This document shows, piece after piece, positions 1 through 10,400 of a stretch of DNA of 64,000 bases; the stretch's first letter is position 1; each line of letters starts with the position of its first letter. The position numbers were made by a program, and so were the translations under genes. The stretch is from Actomonas sp051209155 (lineage in GTDB: Bacteria; Verrucomicrobiota; Verrucomicrobiia; Opitutales; Opitutaceae), in assembly GCA_051209155.1 (NCBI GenBank), contig JBPJGB010000002.1. One strand, given 5' to 3'. Under the pieces are notes generated by a model that worked only from the letters and a program-made list of their open reading frames with translations, had not been told where the DNA came from and did no database searches.

Positions 1-3000
1 CCGCGGTTGCTGGACAGGGTGAAGTTGCCCGTGGTGGCGAGGGTGCCGCCGTTGAGAGTGAGGTGGCCGGCGGTGGCGGTGCCGGGTGCAGCGCCGAGGG
101 CGGTGTCGGCAGCGATGGAGAGGCTGCCGGCGTTCAGCGTAGTGGCGCCGGTGTAGGTGTTGGTGCCGGTGAGGGTAACGGTGCCGGCACCGGACTTGGC
201 GAGGGAGCCGCTGCCGGAGATGACGCCTGCATAGGTGCCGGCGACCGCTTGATCGAAGACGAGGGCGCCCTGGTTGACCACGTTGCCCGGGAGCGACGAG
301 GTGGCGGCGGTGAGGGTGCCGGCGGAAACGGTGGTGGCGCCCGCATAAGTATTGGTGCCGGACAGAGTAAAGTTGCCGGTGCCGACCTTGGTGAGCGAGC
401 CGGAGCCGGAAAGGTTGCCGGCGTAGGCGGAGCTGGTGTTGTTGTTGCCCACGGTCAGCGCGACGGCGGCGGTGGAACCGTTGCTGAGGGCGAGGTGATC
501 GGAGCCGCTGAGGCCACCTACAGTGATGGCGGTTAGGGAGCCGAAGTCCACGGTGCCGCCGCTAAGGTTCAGGGTGGAATTCTGCAGGGTGTCACTCCGG
601 CCCAGGGCGAGGGTGCCGGCGGCGGCGGTGGTGGTGCCGGTGTGGGTGTTGGCGCCCGCCAGGGTGAGAGTGCCGGTGCCGGACTTGGTCAGGGAGCCCG
701 ATCCGGAGAGGACCCCGGAGTAGGTGGTGGAGCTGTTGTTGCCGCCGACGTTGAGGGCCACAGCGGCGTCGGAGGCGTTGGTGAGGGCGAGGTTCTGGGA
801 ACTGCTGAATCCGCCGAGTTTGGCCGCGGTCAGGCTGCCGAAGCTGAGTCCGCTGGCCGTGGTGAGGGTGGACTGCTGCAGGGCGTCGGTGTGGTCGAGG
901 GTGAGGGTGCCGGCGGCGATGGTGGTGTCACCGGTGAAGGTGTTGGCGCCCGCCAGGGAAAAGTTGCCGGTGCCGGCCTTGGTGAGGGAGCCGGTCCCGG
1001 AAAGGACGCCGGAGTAGGTGGTGGAGGTGTTGTTGCCGCCGACCGTGAGGGCGACGGCGGCCGGGGTCCCGTTGGCAAGGGCGAGGTTCTGACTGCCGGC
1101 GAGGCTGCCCAAAGTGGCGGCGGTGACGCCGTCGAAGGCGAGGCTGCCGCCGCTGAGGTCGACCGCCGCGCTTTGCAGGGCGTTGGCGTGGCCGAGGGCA
1201 AGGGTGCCGTTGGCGACGGTGGCGGCGCCATTGAAGGTGTTGTTGCCGGAAAGCGTTAGGGTGCCGGTGCCGGTCTTGGTGAGGGCACCGCCGGCCAGCA
1301 GGGTGCCGGAGTAGGTGGTGGAGGCGTTGTTGCCGCCCACCGTGACCGCCACGCCGGCGGCGTTGTCGTTGGTGAAGGCCAGGGTGCTGGATCCGGCGAG
1401 TCCGCCGAGCGTCGCCTCGGTCAGGTTGCCGAAGGTGAGAGCGCCCCCGGTCAGGTTGACGGTGGAGTTTTGGGCGGTGAGCGTATCACCGAGGCCGATA
1501 CTGCCGGCGCTGACGGTGGTGTCGCCCGTGCGGGTGGAGGCTTGGGCGAGAGTGAGCTTGCCGGCCCCGGTCTTGGTGACCGAACCGCTGCCGGACAGCG
1601 CGCCGGCGTAGGTGCCATCCGTCGCCTGATTGAAGATCACGGCGGCGTTGTTCGCGATGTTCCCCTGCAGAGAGCCGGTGTTGCCGGTGAGGGTGCCGGC
1701 GGACACGGTGGTGCCGCCCGCGTAGGTGTTGGTGCCCGTCAGGGTGAGGTTGCCGGTGCCGTTCTTGGTGAGCGAACCGCTGCCGGACAGCGCGCCGGAG
1801 TAGGTGGTGGAGGCGTTGTTGCCGCCGACGGTTAGTGCGATGGCGGCGGCGGAGTCGTTGGTGAGGGCGAGGTTTTGGGAACCGGCCAGGCCACCGAATT
1901 GCACGGCGGTCAGGTTGCCAAGCGCGAGGGTGCCGCCGGCGAGGTTGGCGGTGGAGTTCTGCAAGGCCGTGCCTTGGCCGAGCGTCAGGGTTCCGGCGGA
2001 CAGGGTTGTGTCGCCGGTGAAGGTGTTGGCGCCGTTGAGGGTGAGCGACCCGGTGCCGGTCTTGGTGAGTCCGCCGGCGCCAGCGATGATGCCGTCGTAG
2101 GTGAGGGTGGTCGCATCGGCCGTGTTAACGGTGCCGCCGGAGGCCCCCAGAGCGATGCCGCGGTTGGCGGCGAGAGCCAAGGAAGCGGTGGTGGCGAGGG
2201 TGCCCCCGTCAAAGGTCAGGTGTCCGGGGGTGGCGGAACCGGGCGCCGCCCCCAAGGCGGAGTCGGCGGCAATGGACAGCGTGCCGCCAGAGAGTGTGGT
2301 GGAACCCGTGTAGGTGTTGCTGCCGGTGAGGGTCAGCGAACCCGCTCCGGCCTTGGCGATGGCGAAGTTGGGATGATCGCTGCCGATGACCCCGGAGAAG
2401 GTCTGGTTCTGGCCGGTGGCGGTGTTGATGGTGAGGACCCCACTGCTACCGCCGAAGCTATAGACCGCGCCGGAGCCGGTGAGACCGGCGATCGTGGTGG
2501 CATGGTTGGAGAAGTCCAGGTAGCCGCCCGCGGCGATATCGACGGTGGTGGTGGCGGCGAGGCCCTGGTCGACATCGGTTGCGAGGACCAAGTAGGCGCC
2601 GGACTTAATGTTGGTGGGCCCGGTGTAGGTCTGGGCCTTGGAGAACCGGAGAATGTTGCCGTCCTGGGTGACGCTGCCGGTGCCGCTGATGACTTGGTCG
2701 AAGGTGACGTCACCGGAGCGATTGAACACGAGGGCGGCGTTGTTGGTGATGTTGCTGGCCACGGACCCGGTGGTGCCGCCGTTGCCGATGGTCAGAGTGC
2801 CCGCGGCGATCGTGGTGCCCCCGCTGTAGGTGTTGGCGCCGGCGAGGATCAGGTGGCCGTCGCCGGACTTGGTGATCGCCTGCGTGCCGGTCAAGATGGT
2901 GTTGAACACGGCGGTATTGCCGCTGTTGACCGTGATTTGATCGAGCGCCGTCAGGGCACCGCTATTGAAGGTGATGTCGTTGGAGCTGACGGTGATCGAC

Positions 3001-3269
3001 GCGACGTTGATCGTTCCGCTGACGGAGAGGGTTTTCGAGAAGGTGCTAGAATCGATTGAGAAGACCGCGTGCGAGCCGGAGGAGAAGGCAAACGAAGGCC
3101 CTGAACCGGAGGCGAACGGCGACCAAATTTCAGTGGTCAGGTCCCACGTGCCGTCGGTCCCCTCCCAATACCACGTGGTTTGGGCGGACAAGGAACAACC
3201 GCCCGCGAACAGTGTGGCTAGGAAAGCGTGGCGAATCGAGGGAAGGTGGGAGTGACGCAGCAAGGTCAT
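1..3269 (-). CDS. Autotransporter-type beta-strand-repeat surface protein, partial (C-terminus beyond the left edge)
   Basis: The minus frame is open from the ATG at 3269 to the window edge, so at least 1089 residues are visible and no stop is seen. The N-terminus is a signal peptide (MTLLRHSHLPSIRHAF, a hydrophobic stretch, cleavage after SLSA). The rest is Gly/Thr/Ser/Asn-rich and carries about eleven copies of the autotransporter-associated beta-strand motif (LTK-GTG-LTL-G-NT-TG). The copies lie roughly at 155, 346, 645, 938, 1236, 1536, 1723, 2020, 2311, 2609 and 2827, and many are about 295 bp apart. Such proteins form a beta-helix on the cell surface or are secreted. The C-terminal anchor (autotransporter barrel or PEP-CTERM) would lie outside the window. 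It is divergent from the hybrid regulator at 3501, which may control it. The plus-strand open frames over this region are antisense shadows. Confidence 0.9.
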   Translation of the reverse strand, partial: MTLLRHSHLPSIRHAFLATLFAGGCSLSAQTTWYWEGTDGTWDLTTEIWSPFASGSGPSFAFSSGSHAVFSIDSSTFSKTLSVSGTINVASITVSSNDITFNSGALTALDQITVNSGNTAVFNTILTGTQAITKSGDGHLILAGANTYSGGTTIAAGTLTIGNGGTTGSVASNITNNAALVFNRSGDVTFDQVISGTGSVTQDGNILRFSKAQTYTGPTNIKSGAYLVLATDVDQGLAATTTVDIAAGGYLDFSNHATTIAGLTGSGAVYSFGGSSGVLTINTATGQNQTFSGVIGSDHPNFAIAKAGAGSLTLTGSNTYTGSTTLSGGTLSIAADSALGAAPGSATPGHLTFDGGTLATTASLALAANRGIALGASGGTVNTADATTLTYDGIIAGAGGLTKTGTGSLTLNGANTFTGDTTLSAGTLTLGQGTALQNSTANLAGGTLALGNLTAVQFGGLAGSQNLALTNDSAAAIALTVGGNNASTTYSGALSGSGSLTKNGTGNLTLTGTNTYAGGTTVSAGTLTGNTGSLQGNIANNAAVIFNQATDGTYAGALSGSGSVTKTGAGKLTLAQASTRTGDTTVSAGSIGLGDTLTAQNSTVNLTGGALTFGNLTEATLGGLAGSSTLAFTNDNAAGVAVTVGGNNASTTYSGTLLAGGALTKTGTGTLTLSGNNTFNGAATVANGTLALGHANALQSAAVDLSGGSLAFDGVTAATLGSLAGSQNLALANGTPAAVALTVGGNNTSTTYSGVLSGTGSLTKAGTGNFSLAGANTFTGDTTIAAGTLTLDHTDALQQSTLTTASGLSFGSLTAAKLGGFSSSQNLALTNASDAAVALNVGGNNSSTTYSGVLSGSGSLTKSGTGTLTLAGANTHTGTTTAAAGTLALGRSDTLQNSTLNLSGGTVDFGSLTAITVGGLSGSDHLALSNGSTAAVALTVGNNNTSSAYAGNLSGSGSLTKVGTGNFTLSGTNTYAGATTVSAGTLTAATSSLPGNVVNQGALVFDQAVAGTYAGVISGSGSLAKSGAGTVTLTGTNTYTGATTLNAGSLSIAADTALGAAPGTATAGHLTLNGGTLATTGNFTLSSNR

Positions 3270-3394
3270 GGCGAGACGAAGGTGGGAGGGGGGCGAGGGG
3301 CAGCCGAGTGGACAAAGGACCGGGCCTTTTGGCCGGTTGCATTGGTCGAGCTTGTTCTTCGGATGGCCGGAGCAATCCCGGTCATAGGACAGGA

Positions 3395-3427
3395 CCGAAT
3401 TGGACCAAATAATGTCCGATTTGGACC
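3395..3427. promoter_or_regulatory. Candidate AraC-type operator: 12-bp direct repeat with 21-bp period
   Basis: CCGAATTGGACC (3395-3406) and CCGATTTGGACC (3416-3427) match at 11 of 12 positions and start 21 bp apart, which is two helical turns. They lie in the 231-bp divergent gap between the repeat-protein gene and the gene for a regulator with a C-terminal AraC domain. Direct repeats on one face of the helix are the usual target of AraC-family proteins, so autoregulation and control of the surface protein are plausible. This is inference from pattern and position. Confidence 0.4.
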
Positions 3428-3500
3428 GCTTGGCTGCGGTGTTGTCCTGCGGCTCCCGCCCGTTACTTGTCTCGATTTTCTACCCTCATTTCTGGCCGCC

Positions 3501-5771
3501 ATGTTTGCATCCCATCCGTTTTGGAACGCTTCGGTTTTGTGTCTGATGATTGTCGACGGCCCTGGCTGGAAACTGGGTAACCCGATCTACTTGGATCGTT
3601 TTGGCAACGGCGCCGATGCTCCCGCCGCGTGGACGAAGCGCTTGGGCTTGCAGGAGGAGGGAAATGCTTTGGCCTGGCTGGCGCGGGCGGACTTGCGAGC
3701 CGCGCCGCTGGTCGCTGCGGCGACGCTGGGCGGCGAGCGACGTTGGTGGCGCCTGCGGGTGCTCGCGCGGGCGCCTGAGCACGGGACCGAGGCGTGGGTG
3801 ATCGATGTGGAGGACGTGACGGTCGCCCAGGAGACGATCGAGCGAACTCGATTGGAGGGGCAGCACTTTCACGCGTTGATCGAGCGTTCGGCGGAAGGGA
3901 TTTCACTGTTCGATACCGGCGCGAACATCCTGTGGGAATCTCCCTCCAATAAACGCATCCATGGCTGGGAGAGCTGGGAGATGGAGGGCAAAAACCTCTT
4001 CGACTTCTGCCACGAGGACGACCTCGCCCGCGCCATGCCGCGCTTCCACCACCTCGCGCAGGCCCCGGGCATCGTGGAGACCGAGGTGGTGCGCTTTAAG
4101 CACAAGAAGGGTCACTGGATTTACCTCGAGGGCACGGTGATCAACGCGACCGACGACCCGCGCGTGGGGGCGTTGGTGAACAACTTTCGGGAGGTAACCG
4201 GACGCCTCGAAGCCGAGCGCGAGTTGCGCCGGGCCAAGGACGCGGCGGAGGAGGCACACCGGTTGCAGCAACACTTCCTCACCAACCTCACCCACGAATT
4301 CAAAACCCCGCTCACGCTCATCCGCGGGCCGTTGCTCGATCTGGCCGAGGGACGGGTCGCGTTGAGAGATGCGGGCGGCGTGGTCGGGCGCGTGCTGCGC
4401 AATGTCGATCGGTTGGGCGGGTTGATCACCGAACTCATCGATTTGGCGCGGCTCGACGCGGGCACCTTCGCCATGGCGGTGAATCGTCACGATCTGGTGG
4501 AGTTTGTGCGGGCCGAAATTGATGCGATCACGCCCGCCGCGGCGGCCAAGGAGGTGCGGGTCGACCTGGTGGCGCCGGCGGTGTGTTCGGTCTTCTTTGA
4601 TCTGACCAAGCTGGAAAAGGTCGTGATCAACCTGCTGTCCAACGCCGTGCGCTACTCGCCGGAGGGTGGGGTGGTGGCGGTGTGTATTCAAGAAATGGAG
4701 ACTGAGGCAGGCGCGTCGCCGGAGCGGGTGCGGGTCGAGATCCGCGACGAGGGACCGGGCATGGACGAGGCGACGCGGTTGCGGGTGTTTGAGCGTTTTT
4801 TCCAGGCCGACACCAGCATGGCGCGCAGTCATGAAGGCATGGGCATCGGCCTCGCCCTCGCCCGCGAGATGGTGGAGATGCACGGCGGAACCATCGGGGT
4901 GGCGAGCGAGCCGGGCCGGGGCAGTGTGTTTTACTTCGAGTTGCTGCTGGGGTGTGAGCACTTCGACCCCGACGATATCGACACGGCGGCGGGCGCGGAG
5001 CCGCGACCGCACACGGTGGGGGGCACGGCGGCGACGGCGAAACCGGTGGGATTGGTGGAGTTCGCGGCGCATCGACCGCGGCTGCTGTTGGTGGAGGACA
5101 ACGAGGACATGCGCGCCTACCTGCGCATGAACCTCGACCCCTACTACACCGTGAGTGAGGCGGTCGACGGGCAGGAAGCGTTGACGAACTTGGAGACGCA
5201 CGCGCCCGAGATCATCGTGTCGGATGTGATGATGCCGCACGTGGACGGGCTCGAGCTGGTGCGCCGACTGAAGGCCACGCCGCGTTGGCGGGAGGTGCCG
5301 GTGCTGCTGCTCTCGGCGAAAGGTTCGGTCGATCACCGGGTCGAAGGGCTCGAAGCGGGTGCCGACGACTACCTCGCCAAACCCTTTTCGGTGGCCGAGC
5401 TCCTGCAGCGCCTGCGTTCACGGGTGCCGTGGGGCGTGGAGGCAGAGGTCAATGGCAGCGCCTGGCGCGAGGCGCTGGAAGGCTGCATCGCGGCGCATTT
5501 GCCCGAGGTGGATTTCGACGTCGCTGCGATGTCGCGACATCTCGGATACAGCGAGCGGCAGCTTCGTCGACGCGTGCGGGAACACTTCGGGCAGTCGCCC
5601 GCCGAGCTGTTGCTGCGCCGCCGCTTGGAACGCGGCCGCGAACTCATTGCCGCCGGCCGGCACCACACCCGGGCGGAGGTCGCCTATGCGGTCGGCTTAT
5701 CGCCCGGATATTTTTCGCGTCGCTATCGGCGGGCGTTTCCCGACAGCGAGCGCGGGTCGCTTGTAATGTAA
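3501..5771 (+). CDS. Hybrid two-component regulator: PAS, histidine kinase, receiver and AraC DNA-binding domain in one protein
   Basis: This 756-residue protein (numbered from the chosen start) has a degenerate PAS-like region (about 1-110) and a PAS domain (about 124-234). A HisKA domain follows with the phospho-acceptor H265 in the motif THEFKTP. The HATPase domain has an N box near NLLSNAVRYSP and a G box GMGIGLAL. A receiver domain (about 527-640) has phospho-acceptor D575 in SDVMMP and conserved K627. A C-terminal AraC-type helix-turn-helix covers about 654-747. It therefore combines sensing, phosphorelay and DNA binding. It lacks a periplasmic propeller and any clear membrane span, so the signal is probably cytoplasmic. 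The ATG at 3501 is preferred because it keeps the N-cap of the first PAS-like domain. The ATG at 3546 is possible, and the longer frame back to 3228 overlaps the divergent gene. It ends just before a convergent membrane-protein gene. Confidence 0.88.
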   Translation: MFASHPFWNASVLCLMIVDGPGWKLGNPIYLDRFGNGADAPAAWTKRLGLQEEGNALAWLARADLRAAPLVAAATLGGERRWWRLRVLARAPEHGTEAWVIDVEDVTVAQETIERTRLEGQHFHALIERSAEGISLFDTGANILWESPSNKRIHGWESWEMEGKNLFDFCHEDDLARAMPRFHHLAQAPGIVETEVVRFKHKKGHWIYLEGTVINATDDPRVGALVNNFREVTGRLEAERELRRAKDAAEEAHRLQQHFLTNLTHEFKTPLTLIRGPLLDLAEGRVALRDAGGVVGRVLRNVDRLGGLITELIDLARLDAGTFAMAVNRHDLVEFVRAEIDAITPAAAAKEVRVDLVAPAVCSVFFDLTKLEKVVINLLSNAVRYSPEGGVVAVCIQEMETEAGASPERVRVEIRDEGPGMDEATRLRVFERFFQADTSMARSHEGMGIGLALAREMVEMHGGTIGVASEPGRGSVFYFELLLGCEHFDPDDIDTAAGAEPRPHTVGGTAATAKPVGLVEFAAHRPRLLLVEDNEDMRAYLRMNLDPYYTVSEAVDGQEALTNLETHAPEIIVSDVMMPHVDGLELVRRLKATPRWREVPVLLLSAKGSVDHRVEGLEAGADDYLAKPFSVAELLQRLRSRVPWGVEAEVNGSAWREALEGCIAAHLPEVDFDVAAMSRHLGYSERQLRRRVREHFGQSPAELLLRRRLERGRELIAAGRHHTRAEVAYAVGLSPGYFSRRYRRAFPDSERGSLVM

Positions 5772-5787
5772 TACGTTACAAGTGCGG

Positions 5788-6333
5788 TCAGCCGGTTTTG
5801 ACCGGACTCTTGATGAATTTGGCCAGGACGAGGCCGATGGTCAGGGCGCCGACCGTCATGTAGACGAGTTCGGTGAGCTGCCAATCGATGGACTTGTGCC
5901 ACCAGATGGTGTCGCCGAGGCGGGCGCAAAAGGCGCCGGTGAAACCGGCCAGAGTGACAAATCCGACGCGGGCGCCGTAGCCGCTCTTTTTGCAGATTTG
6001 TTTGAGCAGGGCGGCCAGCAGCAGGGCGTAGGCCCAGCCGTGGAAGAAACCGGCGGCCATCAGCCCTGGGGCCATGGGGGTGAGGCCTTCGCGGTGGATG
6101 TGCACGGTGGCGACGGGTCCGCGGCGCATGAGTTCCTGCGCTTCGGCCATGTTTCCCATGCCGGGCACAAAGTAGGTGCCGCTCTCCGGGAAGGCTTCGT
6201 TGAGCATCGGACCGACGTCGGTCGGAGCGGATTTGAGCACGCGGGACGGTGCGCCGGTCACGGTGTAGAACACGGCGCCCCAGACGAAGAACGCGAGCGC
6301 GGCGAGAAAGGAACCAAGGATGATCGATTTCAT
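5788..6333 (-). CDS. Small multi-pass membrane protein of unknown function
   Basis: This 181-residue protein starts at the ATG at 6333 (MKSIILGSFLAALAFFVWG). An upstream start at 6378 would add 15 Pro/Arg-rich residues before the first membrane helix and is less likely. There is an N-terminal hydrophobic helix, a 60-residue soluble loop (AEAQELMRRGPVATVHI), and then about three further hydrophobic helices in the C-terminal half. I recognise no catalytic motif. It is convergent with the regulator at 3501-5771, with only 16 bp between the stop codons, and no operon partner is evident. It may belong to one of the small conserved membrane families of Verrucomicrobiota, but I cannot name it. Confidence 0.75.
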   Translation of the reverse strand: MKSIILGSFLAALAFFVWGAVFYTVTGAPSRVLKSAPTDVGPMLNEAFPESGTYFVPGMGNMAEAQELMRRGPVATVHIHREGLTPMAPGLMAAGFFHGWAYALLLAALLKQICKKSGYGARVGFVTLAGFTGAFCARLGDTIWWHKSIDWQLTELVYMTVGALTIGLVLAKFIKSPVKTG

Positions 6334-6412
6334 GACGGGGTAGGGGGGTAGGCGATCTGAGCCCGCGCGGTCAGGCAAGGGCGCAGCGTAATCGAACCGG
6401 TTTGCGTGAGCA

Positions 6413-7345
6413 TCAAAGCATCAAACCCCGCAGGGCCTCCACCGACGCGCGATGGGCGGGCAGGGCGGCGAGGGTGCGGGGGGAGTTTGCTTCGATGGCT
6501 TGCTCGAGCACCAAGAGCGGATCAGCTCCCCGTTCGTGCAGAGCGTTCAGGATCGCCGGATAGTCGAGGTCGCTGATCGGTTGAAAGACTTCGTCCCAGA
6601 TGCCGCCGGTTGATTGGCGGAGGTGGACTTCGACGACGCGGTCGCCGTAGAGGCGGATGGCGTCCATGACCGCGAGGTTGGAGTCGCCGCAGCCGCGATA
6701 GATCCAGTGCGCATCGAAGCAAAACTTCACCACGGCGGGGTCGGTCGCCGCGAGCATGTGGTGAAACTCGCGCGCGCCGAGGCGCAGCTCGGAGTCGTGG
6801 TTGTGGTAGGCGAGGGTGAGACCCTCGGAGGCGAGGCCTTGACCGAGGTGGTTGAGCGCCTCGCCTTGGCGACGGATCTCGTCGTCGGTCTTGTTTTCCG
6901 GTCCACCCCAGGTGATCGGTCGCGGGTTGGTGACGACGATGCGGGTGTTGGCGACATCCCGGGCGCGGGTGGCGATACGCAGCACTTCCGCGATGCTCGC
7001 TTCGACGGCGGCGGGTTCGTGCAGGACGCTGTTCACGTAGATGGATGCCATGCGCACGCCGTGAGCGTCGAGCGCGGCGGCGTAGGCGTCGACGAGGTCG
7101 ATGGACTCAAGATTCGGTTCGAGACTTTCGATCCCAGCCGCGGCGACGGCGGTCGCGGCCGCATCGAGGTCGGCGTAGAAGTCGCGACCGTCACGCTGGT
7201 CGAAGGTGAACCACGGGTAGGTGTTGCAGGCGAGGGGCAGGGGCATGGGGGGACGGGGATTGGCGGTGACGGATTGACTCTTCGCGGCGCTGGTGAGCAC
7301 CACCGCGATCGATTGGTGGAGAAAGTCGCGACGCGTGAGGGGCAC
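6413..7345 (-). CDS. Tat-exported sugar phosphate isomerase/epimerase-like TIM-barrel protein
   Basis: The protein begins with a Tat-type signal (PLTRRDFLHQS, then IAVVLTSAA). The rest is an xylose-isomerase-like TIM barrel (AP endonuclease 2 superfamily). Visible family features are IESLEPNLESIDL, the metal and active-site segment TLAYHNHDSEL, a later FCFDAHWIYRG, and VVEVHLRQS near the end. Such exported barrels act on free sugars or cyclitols, but the substrate cannot be read from sequence. The GTG at 7345 gives 310 residues and places the twin arginine at the expected distance. A TTG at 7381 would add 12 residues. The gene is divergent from the cytochrome/propeller gene at 7477, so the 131-bp gap should hold both promoters. 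Confidence 0.82.
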   Translation of the reverse strand: MPLTRRDFLHQSIAVVLTSAAKSQSVTANPRPPMPLPLACNTYPWFTFDQRDGRDFYADLDAAATAVAAAGIESLEPNLESIDLVDAYAAALDAHGVRMASIYVNSVLHEPAAVEASIAEVLRIATRARDVANTRIVVTNPRPITWGGPENKTDDEIRRQGEALNHLGQGLASEGLTLAYHNHDSELRLGAREFHHMLAATDPAVVKFCFDAHWIYRGCGDSNLAVMDAIRLYGDRVVEVHLRQSTGGIWDEVFQPISDLDYPAILNALHERGADPLLVLEQAIEANSPRTLAALPAHRASVEALRGLML

Positions 7346-7476
7346 GGGAGGGAGCTGACCGTAGTTGGTCCGCGGGGGCAAGCGAGGGGGGGGGACGGCG
7401 GACCCTCAACGGGATCCATCTGTCACGAATTTTCCTTCTGGAGCCGTAGCGGCGGAGCCTTCTTGCTCATTCGCCT

Positions 7477-10400
7477 ATGCCCCTTTTGCAACGTTGGTAT
7501 CGTGTCGTGACCGTGACGGCGCTCGTTTGGTGTTCTGTCGCCTCTGCGGCGGATGAGGCTCCGGCCCCGCTGAACCGGTGGTTCTTCAACAACGACGCTT
7601 GGGAACTGCAGGCGGTGGATGGGCAGGATGCGATGGTATATGTCGGGGCCGAGGATGCGCCGCAGCTCCGCAGTCGCGGCGAGATGGGCGACAACCTCGT
7701 GCAGCTGAGCTACCGCCTGCCGGCTGGCGCCGAGGGTCGTGCGGTGCTGATGATGCATGCGCGTTACCCGGTGCCGCTGACCGGCGAACCGGAGGTCTGG
7801 CACACCGTGCGGGCGCGGGTGCGTGGCTCGCGTTACGACGAGGCGAACAACAAGTTGCAGGACGCCATGATCCTCGACGCGGTGATCGACGGCGAGACGG
7901 TGTTGCACAACCAACTCTTTGCCAAGCAGGACGACGATTCGGAATACGAGTGGGAAAACGGCGAGGGGCCAACGACCCTGCTGGTGACGATGCCCGGCTT
8001 TGCTCTGCGCGACTTCGAAGTGCGCCGCGCCGACTTCGAGGCCGTGACCGTCCCGGAGGAATCCGGCGGCGAGAACAACTTTGGTGAGTTGATCGATTTT
8101 GTGGCCATGGGCCGCGACAGCTTCAGCAGCGTGGGCTGTGTGGAGTGCCATGCGGTGGGCCAGGACGATGCGTCGGTGAAGGCGGGGCCGAACCTCTGGG
8201 GGCTGTTCCGCAATGTGCCGCGCGACCGGGAAATCGCCGACCCCGAGGGCCATCGTTTTTCGGTCACCGCCAACGACACCTACCTGCACAACGCCGTGCG
8301 CGATCCGCAGTCGGAGCTGGCCATTGCCGAAAAAGCCCCGGCCATCGTGCCGGTGGGCCAACCCTTCTTTCCGGTCATGGTGCCTTACACGCCGGAGGTC
8401 GTCACCGACCAGCAGATCAAGGCGATCGGCGCCTACCTCAAGACGCTCAACCCGCCGTGGCAGCAGGGCCCGGTCGAATACTGGCTCACCGAGACCGGCC
8501 CGGAGGATTACGATCCCATGGCCGACCGTTTCCTGCTCCTCGTCGACCAGAAGGTGCGGGTGCAACGCGGCCCGATGTCGGGAGTATCCGGACGAGCGAT
8601 ACACGTGGGGCAGCCCAACCGCGTGCATTACACCTTTGACCCCCGCGTGCTGGGCATTGCCAAGCTCTGGCAGGGCGGCTTTCTCAACATGGCCGGCGAG
8701 TGGCGCAATCGCGGCGGCGGCGGTCTTAAGCCCGGCTACGAGAGCCGCGAGATCGGCCTCGGCGAGGACGGCGTGTTGATCGCGCCGCTGCATGCCTCGG
8801 GCGAGCCGGTCGATTTCTCCTTCAAGGAAGCCAAGTATGGCGACGTCGAGACGCGTCTGGCCTCGGCTTACAGTGAGATCGATCCGCTCGACCGCCTGGC
8901 GCAGGAGGACGCGGCCTTCCTCGGGTATGACCGCGATTCCGCCGATCTGGTGGCGTCACCGGTTTTCCACTACCGGGTGGGCCGTAATGACATCACTTTC
9001 ACACTCGAGCTGGCCGGCGACGGCGCGACCACGATCACGCTTGGCGGCCACTGGCCGGAGGCGCAGGCCTTCCAGCTTGATGCCGCGGTGCTGACCGGCC
9101 TGGAGGTTTCGGCCGGAACGGTCAGCGACGGAGTCTGGACGCTGCCGGCGGGCACGGCGCTGCCGGTCACCGCGACGGCTCGCATCGCGGTTGTCGACGA
9201 TCCGTGGCGGCCGGAGCCCAGCACCTTTGTGGATCGGGTGCAGCCGCTAGAGATCGCGCCGGCCACGGCCGAGCTGCCGGCGGGTTACACCGTCGAGGAT
9301 TACCTGCCGCCGCTCGACAACTACGGACGGGCCCTGCTCTTCGAGGCGCTCGGTGTGGACCTCGCACCTGACGGCACGCTCGTGGTCGCCACCCGCACCG
9401 CCGGCATCTGGCGCATCGTGGACGGCCAGTGGCACCAGTTTGCCGAAGGTCTCTTCGACAGCCTCGGCGTGTTGAGTGAAGACGAACATGGCCTGGTCGT
9501 GGTCGCCGGTCACAAGAGCGGCCTGTCCCGCATCAGCGACACCAACGGCGATGGTCTGGCCGATCGCTACGAAGTGCTCACCGACGCCTTCAGCTACCAT
9601 GGCAACTATCACTCTTACGTGCACGGTCCGGTGCGCGATCCGGCGACGGGCGACTACTTCATATCGATCAACTTGGCGCACAACACCGACAACGGTTACT
9701 ACAACGCCGACGGCCTCTACATGGGCACGGCAGGTGGCTACCGCGGTTGGATGGCGCGGGTGCCCAAGACCGGCGGTTTCGAGCCCTACGCCGACGGTCT
9801 GCGCAGCCCGGCGGGCCTGGCCTTCGCGCCCGACGGCCGCTTCTGGTATGCCGACAACCAAGGCGAATACGTCGGCACCTCGAAGATCTTCCTTATGCGC
9901 GAGGGCGGCTTCTTTGGTCACCCCGCGGGATTGATCGACCTGCCGGGCATGACGCCCGAGTCCCCGGAGATTCAGTGGGACGCCGTCAAGCACACCAAGG
10001 AGCGTGCCGTGGTGTTGCTGCCGCAGGTGAAGCTGGCCAACTCCCCTGGCAACATGGCCTGGGACACGACCGGCGGCGCCTTCGGACCGTTTGGCGGAGA
10101 CATGTTCATCGGCGATCAGACCAAGTCCGTGCTCATGCGCGTCACCACCGAGGTGGTGGGTGGCATCGAGCAAGGCGTGGCCATTCCCTTCGCGCACAAT
10201 CTGGAGTCGGGCATCATGCGCCCGGTGTTCCTGCGTGACGGCAGCCTGCTCCTCGGCCAGACCGGCCGCGGCTGGCAGGCCAAGGGTGGGCGCATCGCCA
10301 GCCTGCAGCGTATTCAGTGGGATGGAACGACCGTCGCGCCGGCCATTCGCGACCTGAAAGCGACGACGTCCGGTTTCAGCGTGCACCTCACGGCGGCCGC

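Noticed and set aside
1875..3059. 394-residue plus-strand open frame
   Set aside because: It is Gly/Ala/Val-rich antisense of the beta-strand-repeat gene, whose minus-strand translation has a signal peptide and clear family motifs.
3228..3500. N-terminal extension of the hybrid regulator
   Set aside because: It overlaps the divergent gene start and has no domain. The first PAS-like segment begins near the ATG at 3501.
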